A stretch of 64,000 nt of DNA from Chloroflexota bacterium (GCA_022825895.1 JAJDVX010000033.1:186001-250000), one strand, 5' to 3'. Counted from the first letter of the stretch, positions 1-8,416 are shown. Notes: generated by a model not told the origin, from the letters alone. Program-made: numbers and translations.

Positions 1-2
1 GC

Positions 3-1196
3 CAACGAATCGCCCGACGGCTGGCGCCGTTTCTGTCGGGAACCGTGGCGAGCGGGTCGACGGTGACGCTGGTCGATCCCGCGCGGCTCCAGGACTCGAC
101 CGCATCCGCCGACGTGTGGGCCGATAGCTGGGTTCACCTGCTCAGCGGTCCGGATACCGGCGAAACGCGGCGGGTGGCGGCGTACGACGCGGCGGCGGGG
201 TCAATCACCGTCAGCCGGGCTTTCCCAAACGAGACGGCGGGCGCGTCCTATGAGCTTCTGCGTTTGGTTCCGCCCGAGGTCATCAACGCAGCCATCGATA
301 CCACGCTGTCCCGCTGCTGGTTTCAGACCCTGGCGCCGCTGACAGCGCTGCCCGACGGCGACATGGAGAACCCGGACACTCGCGCCTGGCATCCCTGGAA
401 CGCCACCGTGGCCCGGATCGCGGCCTCCGCGGACGCAGCCGGCGGCGCCGCCAGCCTGGAAGTCCGCAACAGCGCGGCGGACGGTTATGCGGCGTCGACC
501 AGCCTGGCTGTGCTGCCGGGGCAGCCATTCACGCTTGAGGCGATCGTGGCGCCTGCCGGATTCTCGGCGCGACTCTCGGTGCGCAACGTGTCGTCCGACA
601 TCGAGTTGGACGGGGCGGCGGCCGTGGGCCTTGCCCGGCAACGTGTGCGCCTGACATTTGTGGTGCCGGACGGCTGCAAGGCCATTGAGATTCGGCTGGG
701 CGCCGCCGAGGCCGACGCAATTACGCGGTGGTCCCAGGTGGTGGTGCTGGCGGCGAATCGCCGGCGGTTTCCCCTGCCGGCCTGGGTCACGCAGCGGCAG
801 CAGGTCGTCGAGGTCTGGCGCCGGACGGCGGACCACCCGCAGCGCGTGATGACCGCGGTGCATTGGTGGCGAACCACGCTCAACCCCGGCCCGGCAGGGT
901 CCGAATTCTGGCTGGAGATGGAGCCACCGCCCAGCCTGGGCGAGACGCTGCTGATCGAAGGCCTGCGGGCCTACCAGCCGCTGGCCAGCGACATCGCCGC
1001 CACCGATGCGCCCGTGGACTGGGTAGCCCAGGGGGCGTTGGTTGAGGTGTACCGCCACCTGAATCGGGATGCGCCGGCGGGGGACGTGGCGCGCTACGCC
1101 GCGCTGCAGCGTGACGCGGCGCTGGAGTTTCAGCACCTGTCCCGTCTGTATCGCCCACGATCCACCCGGCGGGTGATGTTGAACGGAGGCTGGTAG
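3..1196 (+). CDS. Phage-like virion structural protein, 5' end outside window
   Basis: The frame is open to the left edge. A GTG at 45 is possible, but the residues before it (RLAPFLSGTVAS) read smoothly into the following domain, so the true start probably lies upstream. From the GTG, residues 1-75 form a beta-rich segment (TVTLVDPARL, SGPDTGETRRVAAYD) of a kind common in tail or head-tail proteins. About residues 100-245 resemble a carbohydrate-binding (CBM_4_9-like) jelly roll. The C-terminal part contains many W and R residues. The stop TAG abuts the ATG of the next gene, and a GGAGG inside the 3' end serves that gene, so the two are one transcription unit. No enzyme motif is seen. Structural role is inferred from context with the downstream tail-fibre-like gene; the exact virion part is unknown. 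Confidence 0.6.
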   Translation, partial: QRIARRLAPFLSGTVASGSTVTLVDPARLQDSTASADVWADSWVHLLSGPDTGETRRVAAYDAAAGSITVSRAFPNETAGASYELLRLVPPEVINAAIDTTLSRCWFQTLAPLTALPDGDMENPDTRAWHPWNATVARIAASADAAGGAASLEVRNSAADGYAASTSLAVLPGQPFTLEAIVAPAGFSARLSVRNVSSDIELDGAAAVGLARQRVRLTFVVPDGCKAIEIRLGAAEADAITRWSQVVVLAANRRRFPLPAWVTQRQQVVEVWRRTADHPQRVMTAVHWWRTTLNPGPAGSEFWLEMEPPPSLGETLLIEGLRAYQPLASDIAATDAPVDWVAQGALVEVYRHLNRDAPAGDVARYAALQRDAALEFQHLSRLYRPRSTRRVMLNGGW

Positions 1197-3575
1197 ATGC
1201 CGCGTGGAAACCGCCCGCCCTATCCCTACGACTGCATCGTGGACGGCGTGGGCCTGATGCTGAGCCAGCGGTCGGGCGCGGAGATCGCCTGGCGCGAACG
1301 CAAGCTGGACTTCTTCGCGCCGCGCGTCAGTCAGACGGACCAGTCCTATGCGCAGTTTCCGCCGGAAGACGAAACGACCTGGGCCGTGGACGACCTGTCG
1401 GGCGGCTACGGCCAGCGCGTAGTGCCGCGCGGCGGATCAAACGCGTATGCCCACGGCGTGGCTGATACGCGCATCCCGCATCAGGTCACGCTGCCGCCCG
1501 AAATCCTGACCACGCCAATCACCGCGTCGGGGACCATTACCGACCACTTTGAACTTGGCGACTCCACCTACGTGCTGGCCGGGTCGGCCGTGTACCGATC
1601 GCGGGACGGCCGGACCTGGTCGCTGGCCAAGGCGTTCGAGCCCGGTGTCACGGCTCGTTCGGCGGCGGTATTCAGAGGGCGCGCGGACCGGCCGATGGCC
1701 TTCGTGGCCGTTGGCGGCACCGTGGCCGACGAGCCGTTCTGGACGTTTGACGGCTCAACCTGGACACAGCACACGGGCCAGCGCGCCACGCCCGCGGCGG
1801 TCTTGCGGACCGGCGACGGCGGCCAGACGTACGCGGATCTGACCGCCGCCGTGAGCGACGGCGACTCAGGCACCTACGCGCACCTGGACTCGCTCGGTGC
1901 GGTGTCCGACGGGGCGTGGCTATTGGTTGGCGGAAAGGCGCCGTTCGCGGCCCTGGCCGTCGAGATGAACGTCGCCGCAAACAGCAACGCCGCCGACGTT
2001 ACGGCTGAGTACTGGAACGGTTCGGCGTGGACGACCGTCCGCGGCCTGCGTGACGGCACGGCACGGGATGGCCAGACGCTGGCCCGCGACGGTGACGTGA
2101 GCTTTCGCGAGCCGACCGACTGGCAGCTCACGGCCATCAACGACATCGAGGCGTTCTGGTTGCGGTTAACCGTGGCTTCGGCGCTGGACTCGTCGACTCG
2201 CATCAACGAACTCGCCGTTCGCGAGGTCCGCAAGGCCGAGGCCTTTCGGGTGGTGGGTTCGGAATTGGCGCGAGTGAGCAGCGAAACCGGCGCGCCCGTG
2301 CTGTCGATCTCGGTGGACGGCGGCGCGGACGCCACCTGGACGGATGGCATCCCCGTAGGTGATGGGGCGTCCGGCGTCACCGCGCTACAGAGCCTGGGCC
2401 ATACGGCCTTTCTCGTGAAAGGGGATGGCCTCTACGCGCTGCGCCCGGGCGCCGACACCGGCGCCGTCGTGGATCACGCGTGGTCGCTGCCGGTGCGAGC
2501 GCACGGCCCCTACAACGGGCGCGGGGCCTCGCTTTGGCGCGGCTACCTGTGGTTGCCGCTGCCGCACGGGCTCTTCCGGTTCCGGCCCGGGGAGTTGACG
2601 CCGATGGGTCCGGAGCGCCTGCGCGCAAGCAATTCGCCGATCCGCGGACGCGTGACGGCTTGCGCGGGCGACGCCAACTTCCTCTACACGGCGCTGCGGG
2701 ATGAGACCGGCCACGTCACCCTGCTGGCGCTCAACCCGGACACGGATACCTGGCACCCGCTGGCGCGCCTGGGACACGTGGATTGTCGCCACATGTGGGT
2801 ATCGGACCGTCCGGGCCCCAATCCACGGCTCTATGTCGCGATGGACGGATCGCTGGCGGCGATGGTGCTGCCGCGCGGTTCGGCTAATCCGCTGCACGAT
2901 CCCAATTGCCGGTATGCCAGCACCGCGGAGCTGACGCTCTCGCGGTTCGACGCGGGCTTCGCAGCCCAGCCCAAGGCGTTCCTGGCGCTGGCCCTGAGCG
3001 GCGAGCGGCTGACGTCGTCGACGTGGGTGGATGCGTTCTACCGACACGGCGACGGCGCATCATTCCGGCAACTCGGACGCTTCGCCGCCGATGGCCAGCG
3101 CATTGAGTTTGGACCGGAAGCCGCGGCGACGGCCATTGACCTGCGCCTGACACTGCACACGGACGACCCCACAACGTCGCCGGTGCTTCACGCCACGTCC
3201 CTGGCCTACGCGGTGCGCGCGGACTTCAAACGGGTGTTTGAATTCGTGGTTCGGATCGCGGACCAGACACCGCTGCGGGACGGGCGACGCGACCGGCGGT
3301 CGGGTCGCGACGTCAAGCTCGCGATCGCCGCCGCGGCGGCCACGCGCGAGCCCGTGGTGCTGGTCAGCCCGGACGGCGAGCACGTGGAAGCGTTGGTGCG
3401 CGGCGCCGAGGCCCAGGCCCGGCGCAGCGAGGCCGGTCGCGACCTGGAATGGCTGATGCCCGTGACAGCCACCGAATACCGGCCAACCGCCGGCACGGGC
3501 ACGCACAACCGACTGGCCGCCTATGCCCACCAGGCCCAGGCCGCCTATCTGCATAGCCAGCTCGCCAGGCTCTAG
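1197..3575 (+). CDS. Large phage-like structural protein with beta-propeller-like repeats
   Basis: 792 residues, ATG at 1197 directly after the previous stop with GGAGG seven bases before it. The N-terminus (NRPPYPYDCIVDGVGLML) leads into a long beta-rich body. Several stretches look like propeller blades or repeated strands, for example STYVLAGSAVYRSRDGRTW near residue 120, TAFLVKGDGLYALRPG near 405 and RGYLWLPLPHGLFRFRPG near 445. The C-terminal 150 residues contain a charged RRDRRSGRD segment and an Ala-rich tail. No signal peptide or catalytic motif is visible. It sits between another structural-type protein and a tail-fibre-like gene, so a tail or baseplate component is the likeliest role. 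This is an inference from gene order; a secreted propeller protein is the alternative. Confidence 0.55.
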   Translation: MPRGNRPPYPYDCIVDGVGLMLSQRSGAEIAWRERKLDFFAPRVSQTDQSYAQFPPEDETTWAVDDLSGGYGQRVVPRGGSNAYAHGVADTRIPHQVTLPPEILTTPITASGTITDHFELGDSTYVLAGSAVYRSRDGRTWSLAKAFEPGVTARSAAVFRGRADRPMAFVAVGGTVADEPFWTFDGSTWTQHTGQRATPAAVLRTGDGGQTYADLTAAVSDGDSGTYAHLDSLGAVSDGAWLLVGGKAPFAALAVEMNVAANSNAADVTAEYWNGSAWTTVRGLRDGTARDGQTLARDGDVSFREPTDWQLTAINDIEAFWLRLTVASALDSSTRINELAVREVRKAEAFRVVGSELARVSSETGAPVLSISVDGGADATWTDGIPVGDGASGVTALQSLGHTAFLVKGDGLYALRPGADTGAVVDHAWSLPVRAHGPYNGRGASLWRGYLWLPLPHGLFRFRPGELTPMGPERLRASNSPIRGRVTACAGDANFLYTALRDETGHVTLLALNPDTDTWHPLARLGHVDCRHMWVSDRPGPNPRLYVAMDGSLAAMVLPRGSANPLHDPNCRYASTAELTLSRFDAGFAAQPKAFLALALSGERLTSSTWVDAFYRHGDGASFRQLGRFAADGQRIEFGPEAAATAIDLRLTLHTDDPTTSPVLHATSLAYAVRADFKRVFEFVVRIADQTPLRDGRRDRRSGRDVKLAIAAAAATREPVVLVSPDGEHVEALVRGAEAQARRSEAGRDLEWLMPVTATEYRPTAGTGTHNRLAAYAHQAQAAYLHSQLARL

Positions 3576-3586
3576 GAGGGCGCGAC

Positions 3587-4639
3587 ATGGCAACAACCAC
3601 GGCAAACCTGCGGCTGACCAAGCCGCTGGGCGCCGAGCGATACGACATCAACGTGTTCAACAACAACGCCGATCTGGTCGACGCCGTCTTCCACGCCCTG
3701 ACCGGGCACGGTCACTCCGGCAGGGCGGGCGAAGGCCCGCAACTGACGGCGGCGGCCCTGGCGGCGGGCGCGGTGACGACCGACAAGCTGGCGCCGGACA
3801 GCTTTCACGCCGAGCAGTTTCACAACGTCCTGCCCAATGGTGGTTTCGAGTCGTGGTCCGGCGGCGGGACGGGTGCGCCGGACGGCTGGACGCTGTCGGG
3901 TGCTAATGCCCAGGTTGCGCGTTCCACGTCGGTCGTGAAGCACGGACGCTATGCGGCCTCGCTGGCGCGGCGGGGCGCCGACTGCGATCTGCGCCGCGGC
4001 CTGGCCGACGATCTGGGCGGGCTGCCGTACCTGCGGGGGCGGACGTTCACCCTGGGCGGTTGGGTCTACGCGACGGTTCCCAATCGAGCGCGACTGGAGT
4101 TGGGCGACGGCGTGACCACGTCCATCTCGGCCTACCACTCGGGCAGTTCGGCCTGGGAATGGCTGACCGCGACGATCGTCGCGGATACCGCGGCGCCGGC
4201 GCTGCTGGCGCTCTGCAAGCTCAAGCAGGGCGACACGACGGCCTGGTTCGACGGGCTGCAGGTCGCCGAGGGCGCGCTTACGCCCGCGTTCGCTCCAAAC
4301 CCGATGGACGAGGCGCTGCGCCTCACCAATTTCCAGGACAGCACGCCCGTCAACCACGTGGACCGGGGCCAGTGGCGGGCTGAGGTTGGGGTGGCCTCGC
4401 TGGCGGGCGTGACCTCGCAGAACTGGTCGGACCTTGACGTGACGTTCGAGACGGCCTTCCGCACGGTTTACGCGGCCCTGGCCACGCCACGCGAGGATAT
4501 TGGCGGCCGCCGCGTGATTGCGCGCTGCACCAACCTGCGCGTCAATGGCTTCACTCTGCAGGCCGCCACCGCGGACGCGCGCAGTTTCAGCGACACCACG
4601 CCGGGCCTGGTCTATTGGCTGGCGATTGGATCGGTGTGA
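3587..4639 (+). CDS. Tail-fibre-like protein: fibre N-terminus, carbohydrate-binding domain, H-type lectin C-terminus
   Basis: 350 residues; AGGAGGG, overlapping the previous stop codon, precedes the ATG at 3587. The N-terminal 35 residues (ANLRLTKPLGAERYDINVFN) match the short head domain typical of phage tail fibres. Residues about 80-240 (LPNGGFESWSG to FDGLQVAEG) look like a CBM_4_9 carbohydrate-binding jelly roll. Residues about 275-350 follow the H-type lectin pattern: VTFETAFRTVYAAL, then NLRVNGFTLQA, then VYWLAIGSV at the very end. The architecture suggests a receptor- or glycan-binding fibre on a phage or phage-derived particle. Its stop TGA shares its A with the ATG of the next gene. 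Domain calls are from pattern recognition and were not searched. Confidence 0.7.
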   Translation: MATTTANLRLTKPLGAERYDINVFNNNADLVDAVFHALTGHGHSGRAGEGPQLTAAALAAGAVTTDKLAPDSFHAEQFHNVLPNGGFESWSGGGTGAPDGWTLSGANAQVARSTSVVKHGRYAASLARRGADCDLRRGLADDLGGLPYLRGRTFTLGGWVYATVPNRARLELGDGVTTSISAYHSGSSAWEWLTATIVADTAAPALLALCKLKQGDTTAWFDGLQVAEGALTPAFAPNPMDEALRLTNFQDSTPVNHVDRGQWRAEVGVASLAGVTSQNWSDLDVTFETAFRTVYAALATPREDIGGRRVIARCTNLRVNGFTLQAATADARSFSDTTPGLVYWLAIGSV

Positions 4640-4980
4640 TGGCCGTCCCCGACCAGCCCGGCTCACCGGAGCCGAATCCGTTCAACGCGCCGGCTGACGC
4701 ACATGCCGGCGTTGCCGTCGATCACCCCAAGGAGGAAAACGTCTTGGAACCCGAGACCATTGGCATCATCACGGCCGTGACCGTGTATGTCGCGCGCGTC
4801 GTGCGCAGCGAGATGGTGCGCTGGCGCAGTCGCGCCCGCGGCACCGATACCGAAACCCGAGCGTTGCAGCTGCTGGAGAACATCGACCGCGGCCTGACAA
4901 CGCACCACACTGAAATGACGCGTTACCAGGCGTCGATCGCCGACTCGCTGGGCCAGATTAAGGGCCGGCTGGCGGCGTAG
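4639..4980 (+). CDS. Small phage-associated membrane protein (holin-like position)
   Basis: The longest coupled form starts at ATG 4639, overlapping the preceding TGA by one base, and gives 113 residues. A second start, TTG 4744, has a much better ribosome site and would give 79 residues beginning MEPETIGIITAVTVYVARVV, with one membrane helix right at the N-terminus. The longer form only adds a Pro/Ala-rich, unstructured leader. After the helix come a basic patch (RWRSRARG) and an amphipathic helix (ALQLLENIDRGLTTHHTEMT). Small proteins with one N-terminal helix at the end of a phage structural cassette are often holins or membrane anchors. That role is inferred from position only. Confidence 0.55.
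   Translation: MAVPDQPGSPEPNPFNAPADAHAGVAVDHPKEENVLEPETIGIITAVTVYVARVVRSEMVRWRSRARGTDTETRALQLLENIDRGLTTHHTEMTRYQASIADSLGQIKGRLAA
4729..4746 (+). promoter_or_regulatory. Strong internal Shine-Dalgarno with TTG start
   Basis: AAGGAGG at 4729-4735 lies eight bases before TTG 4744-4746, in frame with the gene that begins at ATG 4639. That upstream ATG has no clear Shine-Dalgarno and relies on coupling to the preceding stop. The strength of this site argues that the shorter 79-residue form is the main or a second product. Confidence 0.6.
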
Positions 4981-5025
4981 GCCAACCCGGCGGACGGCGC
5001 AGCCACGTCGCACGTCCGAGTCTCG

Positions 5026-5066
5026 AGCAGTCGCCCTGGCTTCAGGCCGAAGCCAGGGCGACTGCT
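5026..5066. terminator. 17-bp perfect hairpin between convergent genes
   Basis: The left arm 5026-5042 (AGCAGTCGCCCTGGCTT) is the exact reverse complement of 5050-5066, with a 7-base loop. It lies between the end of the phage-like cassette on the plus strand and the end of the minus-strand gene that stops at 5068. There is no T-run on either side. It could end transcription from both directions or protect 3' ends; it could also be a small repetitive palindrome. Confidence 0.6.
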
Positions 5067-5067
5067 G

Positions 5068-5451
5068 CTACCACGGCCACAACCAGCCGCCTTGGGGCAG
5101 GCAGCCTTTTCGGGCCGGCTGGTCCGGGACGATGTCCGACGGGAAGTGGCCGGGGAAACGCTCTTCCAGGTCGGCGCTGATGGCGATGGGCGTGAGGCGA
5201 AGATCCGGTTCGTGTTCAAGGACGTACCAGGCGACGAGCGGGCGGCGGCGACGATCGGTCACGCGTGGCGATGTGGTTTCGATGGCCCGTGGATGCACAT
5301 CCGCGGCGGGCTGCCAGCGCAGCAGGGCGGTGCGCCCGCCGAGCAACGAGCGGGCGACCAGTTCGATCCGGCAGTCATCGAACTGCCTGCGCAGGAAGCG
5401 GGCCTCGGCACTGTCGAAGTTGCCGACCAGTTCGACCGACCGGTCGCGCAT
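5068..5451 (-). CDS. Hypothetical protein coupled to tsaC
   Basis: 127 residues, not recognised. Its ATG (5451-5449) overlaps the tsaC stop by one base (TGATG), a sign of translational coupling and the main reason to accept it as real. The sequence is basic and soluble (VELVGNFDSAEARFLRRQF near the start, RRRRPLVAWYVLEHEPD in the middle) and ends in a Trp/Pro-rich tail (GGWLWPW). No membrane segment, signal peptide or known motif is evident. It ends two bases after a 17-bp hairpin. Function unknown. Confidence 0.55.
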   Translation of the reverse strand: MRDRSVELVGNFDSAEARFLRRQFDDCRIELVARSLLGGRTALLRWQPAADVHPRAIETTSPRVTDRRRRPLVAWYVLEHEPDLRLTPIAISADLEERFPGHFPSDIVPDQPARKGCLPQGGWLWPW

Positions 5452-6074
5452 CAGCCGGGAGGCGTGGACGGGCGGACGGCGGGCACGACGGCCTGAATAG
5501 CCGGCGCGTCCACCGCGCCTGCTCGCAGAATCAGCGGGGGATCTTGCGCCAGGTTGATCACCGTGGAGGGAGCGCCGGCGCCGGATCCGCCGTCCAGGAC
5601 CAGGTCCACCAGGCGTCCGACCGCGTCGGCGGCGGCGTGAGCGGTTGTGGGCGGCGGCTCGTTGTGCAGGTTCGCGCTGGTTCCGGTAAGCGGGGCGCCC
5701 ACGCGACGTATCAGGTCCCGCACGATGCCGGCAGCCGGAATCCGCACGCCCACGGTCCGGTGTGGGCCGAGCAACCGTTCGTCGACGCCGAGCCGGGCAG
5801 GCAGGACCAGCGTAACCGCCCCAGGCCAGAACGCCTCCGCCAGGCGTTCAGCGTCAGGCGAGATGCCGGCGATCTCGCGGGCCTGCGTCATATCGGCGAC
5901 CAGGATGGGTACGCCGCTGCCCGGGTCGCGGCCCTTGATCCGCAGCACTCGAGCCACGGCGTCGGGCCTGCGAATACTCGCCGCAAGTCCGTAGAGCGTG
6001 TCGGTAGGGATCGCGGCAATGCCACCCTCCGCCAGGAGACGGGCGCATTGGGCGACGTCCGGCTTGCGCCTCAT
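5451..6074 (-). CDS. tsaC: Threonylcarbamoyl-AMP synthase (TsaC/YwlC/Sua5 family)
   Basis: Makes L-threonylcarbamoyl-AMP from threonine, bicarbonate and ATP, the first step of the t6A37 modification of tRNAs that read ANN codons; cytoplasmic. The start MRRKPD at 6074 gives 207 residues, the usual length for the YrdC-like single-domain form; a longer open frame to 6182 adds only a non-conserved leader. Family signatures seen: PTDTLYGL near residue 22, KGRDPGSGVPILV near 46, FWPGAVTLVLP near 82, VGVRIPAAG near 107, GTSAN near 130 and STVINL near 170. The KxR...P pattern is slightly altered (KGRDPGSGVP). Its stop overlaps the start of a 127-residue unknown gene. Confidence 0.9.
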   Translation of the reverse strand: MRRKPDVAQCARLLAEGGIAAIPTDTLYGLAASIRRPDAVARVLRIKGRDPGSGVPILVADMTQAREIAGISPDAERLAEAFWPGAVTLVLPARLGVDERLLGPHRTVGVRIPAAGIVRDLIRRVGAPLTGTSANLHNEPPPTTAHAAADAVGRLVDLVLDGGSGAGAPSTVINLAQDPPLILRAGAVDAPAIQAVVPAVRPSTPPG

Positions 6075-6575
6075 CCGTTCAGCCAGCCTGCCGGAGGCAT
6101 TAGACGTTGAGCCCTGCGGGCGCTGCCGAGCCTCGGTGAACGCAGCGGGACAGCGAAGCCGCCGTTGCCCGGCGCCCGGCATCCAATTCGTTTGGACGCC
6201 GGGTGGCGTGAGTGTTCGAGTGAGCGGAGGACATGCGCATCCGTGCTATCCGGAACACGATTTCGGACTTCCGGGCCGTCGTGGTTGCTTCGAACCATAC
6301 CTACTGGTTTCTGCTAGGCTACGCGGGCCTAGCTGCACGTTGGCGGCGCTGCCGTCCGCACGAGGCCAAGCCAGTCTGCCGACTACGTTCATGTCGAAAG
6401 CTGAGATACTGTTCTCCGGCGATGACATGTTGGGCGTTGAGGTAGTCAGGGGGCCAGTGGACTGTGGTGACCTGGAGTTCTGGACGACTTGGGCCGGCAA
6501 CGCGCTGACCAGTGAGACTGTGAATCCGGCCTCCGAGCATGGGAGATTGCAAGGACCGGCAAGGAGACGAACCCC
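6075..6575. other. Intergenic region upstream of the STAS/partner-switch cluster
   Basis: About 500 bases between the divergent tsaC and first STAS gene. Open frames here run across both neighbours' ends and show no protein-like features. It contains an imperfect hairpin (6175-6203) and must hold the promoter of the signalling cluster, but no convincing -35/-10 pair was found. AGGAGAC at about 6561-6567 is the ribosome site of the first STAS gene. Confidence 0.5.
6175..6203. repeat. Imperfect inverted repeat
   Basis: CCCGGCATCCAA (6175-6186) and TTGGACGCCGGG (6192-6203) can pair over 12 positions with one non-Watson-Crick position and a 5-base loop. It lies in the divergent promoter region between tsaC and the STAS cluster. 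It could be a regulator site or a transcript hairpin; no function is assigned. Confidence 0.4.
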
Positions 6576-6920
6576 ATGAGCGTTAGCACCGAGTGGGCGT
6601 GGAACGACAACGCCATCGTGGTCACGGCAGATGGCCGCGTGGACGGGACCAACGCCCGCGACTTCCAGAGCGCCCTGGAGGCCGTGATCGAGGCCAGCGA
6701 CCAGGCGGTGATCCTGGACATGGAGCGCCTTACGTACATCAGCAGTGCCGGACTGCGCGTCATCCTGCTGGCGGCCAAGTCCCTTCAGCGCAAGGACGCC
6801 ACGCTCTCCATCTGCTCGCTGTCGGATCCGATCCGCGAGATCTTTAGCGTCAGCGGCTTCGACCAGATCATTCCGATTCACGCCACCCAGGCCGAAGCGC
6901 TCGCCGCCCGCAAGAGCTGA
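6576..6920 (+). CDS. STAS-domain anti-sigma factor antagonist (RsbV/SpoIIAA type)
   Basis: 114 residues, one STAS domain. In this family the unphosphorylated protein binds an RsbW-type kinase and frees its partner sigma factor; the kinase inactivates it by phosphorylating a Ser just before the SxGL motif. Here that region reads RLTYISSAGLRVILL (about residues 50-64), with Ser-Ser-Ala-Gly-Leu intact. The C-terminus SGFDQIIPIHATQAEALAA is nearly repeated in the next two STAS proteins, so the three are recent paralogues. AGGAGAC precedes the ATG. It is the first gene of a cluster that also encodes the matching kinase and phosphatase. Confidence 0.88.
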   Translation: MSVSTEWAWNDNAIVVTADGRVDGTNARDFQSALEAVIEASDQAVILDMERLTYISSAGLRVILLAAKSLQRKDATLSICSLSDPIREIFSVSGFDQIIPIHATQAEALAARKS

Positions 6921-7035
6921 GCCCCGGCGTGCGGGGCGGTCGGCGACGTGGCCGATCCGCGAGCGGCCGGGTGAGGAGCCAGGGGAACGCTGCGCGGAAG
7001 TTCTCGGCTAGTGCCACAAGGAAGTCGGACACCAA

Positions 7036-7380
7036 GTGAAGCTCACCGTGGTGAACGTCACCGAGAACGGTGTGATGGTTGTCGCGATTGAGGGCCGGGT
7101 CGATAGCTCAACCGCTCCGAAGTTCCGGCGTGTGCTCGGCGGGGTGGCGGATGCCGGCACGCGAGGCCTCGTGCTGGACCTGGAAAACCTCAGGTTTATC
7201 AGCAGCGCGTCGCTTGGCGTCCTGCTGGAAGTTACCAAGGCCCAGGCACGGCGTGGCGGGATGCTCGCGGTCTGCTCCGTGCCGGACGCCCTCCGCAAGA
7301 TCCTGGAAATCAGCGGCTTCGATCAGATCATTCCCGTGCACGACTCCCAGGCGGAGGCCCTGGCTGCATGTTCACGCTAG
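7036..7380 (+). CDS. Second STAS-domain anti-sigma factor antagonist
   Basis: 114 residues from GTG 7036, with GGAAG about a dozen bases upstream. It has the same layout as the preceding STAS protein (EGRVDSSTAPKFRRVL, then NLRFISSASLGVLLEV, then SGFDQIIPVHDSQAEALAA). The phosphoacceptor region reads SSASLGVL: the serines are present but the usual Gly before Leu is Ser, so regulation may differ from its neighbour. At the DNA level its 3' end is very close to that of the REC-STAS gene downstream, showing tandem duplication. It presumably competes for the RsbW-type kinase at 9586. Confidence 0.85.
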   Translation: MKLTVVNVTENGVMVVAIEGRVDSSTAPKFRRVLGGVADAGTRGLVLDLENLRFISSASLGVLLEVTKAQARRGGMLAVCSVPDALRKILEISGFDQIIPVHDSQAEALAACSR

Positions 7381-7435
7381 CCGGCATCGTTGAACGCACG
7401 GCGTCGCACGTTCCGAGTGAGAGCCCTCCGAGCCC

Positions 7436-8350
7436 GTGGGCATGACGGTCGCCGTGGATTCCCCCTCCAAGATCCTGGTCGTGGATGACGAGGCCGACCT
7501 TGAGGTCCTGCTGCGGCAGCGGATGCGTCGCAGCATCCGAAGCGGCCGCTTTGAGTTTGTCTTCGCCCGCAACGGCGTGGAGGCGCTGGACGTGCTGCGC
7601 GAGAACGAGATCGACATCGTCATTTCGGACATCAACATGCCGGAGATGGATGGGCTGACGTTGCTCCAGCAGATCCCGGATGTGGACCCGGACGTGCGAT
7701 CGGTGATCGTGACGGCCTACGGGGACATCGACAACATCAGGTCGGCCATGAACCGCGGGGCATTTGACTTCATCACCAAGCCGATCGATTTTCGGGACTT
7801 GCGGGCCACCATTGAACGCGCGCTCGAACACCGCGAGATCTTCCGCCGACCGGCACCGTCCGATGGAGATGCCGGGACGGAATCCGGGCCCAACCGCGGG
7901 GAACGCGACGACTCGGCCGTGGAAGGGCCGGTGTTGATCCACATGGAGCCCGATGGCATGTATGCCGATGACGCTGAGGGCGTCAGACCGCCGGCGCAGA
8001 GTCAGGTGAAGCTTGCCGTGATCAACGCGACGCCCGACGGCCTCATGGTGGTTGCCCTCGAAGGGCGCGTGGACGCCAACACCATCCACCGCTTTGACCG
8101 CGCGCTGGAGGTGGTAAGCAAGGCCTGCGAATCGGCGATGATTCTGGACTGCCGCAACCTTGACTACGTGAGCAGCGCGGGGCTGCGCGTGGTGCTGGGG
8201 CTGGCCAAGTCGCTGCGGCAGAAAGGCGCCGAGTTGGCGCTTTGCTCGGTCACGGACCCGGTTCGTCGCGTCTTCAATGTGAGCGGCTTCGATCAGATCA
8301 TTCCCGTGTGCGACACCCAGGCCGAGGCACTGGCCGCATGCGCAAGCTGA
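7436..8350 (+). CDS. Response regulator with C-terminal STAS domain (REC-STAS fusion)
   Basis: 304 residues; GTG 7436 is taken as start, with ATG 7442 two codons on as an alternative. Residues about 10-130 are a complete receiver: ILVVDDEADLE acidic pocket, phosphoacceptor Asp in VISDINMPEMDG, TAYG, and Lys in ITKPIDFRDLR. A charged linker (about 140-190) leads to a STAS domain (about 190-304) with LDYVSSAGLRVVLG and an end, SGFDQIIPVCDTQAEALAA, shared with the two stand-alone STAS proteins. The fusion would let a phosphorelay act directly on an anti-sigma antagonist. The receiver is closely similar to that of the next gene. Confidence 0.88.
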   Translation: MGMTVAVDSPSKILVVDDEADLEVLLRQRMRRSIRSGRFEFVFARNGVEALDVLRENEIDIVISDINMPEMDGLTLLQQIPDVDPDVRSVIVTAYGDIDNIRSAMNRGAFDFITKPIDFRDLRATIERALEHREIFRRPAPSDGDAGTESGPNRGERDDSAVEGPVLIHMEPDGMYADDAEGVRPPAQSQVKLAVINATPDGLMVVALEGRVDANTIHRFDRALEVVSKACESAMILDCRNLDYVSSAGLRVVLGLAKSLRQKGAELALCSVTDPVRRVFNVSGFDQIIPVCDTQAEALAACAS

Positions 8351-8416
8351 ACTTCGCGCGCCCCGCTGGGGGCCTATCCGCCCGGGCCACGGCACGGGGA
8401 TCCTGAGGTTGACATC

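Noticed and set aside
5998..6579. Open frames in the tsaC-STAS intergenic region
   Set aside because: They overlap the start of tsaC, have biased, low-complexity translations and no ribosome site.
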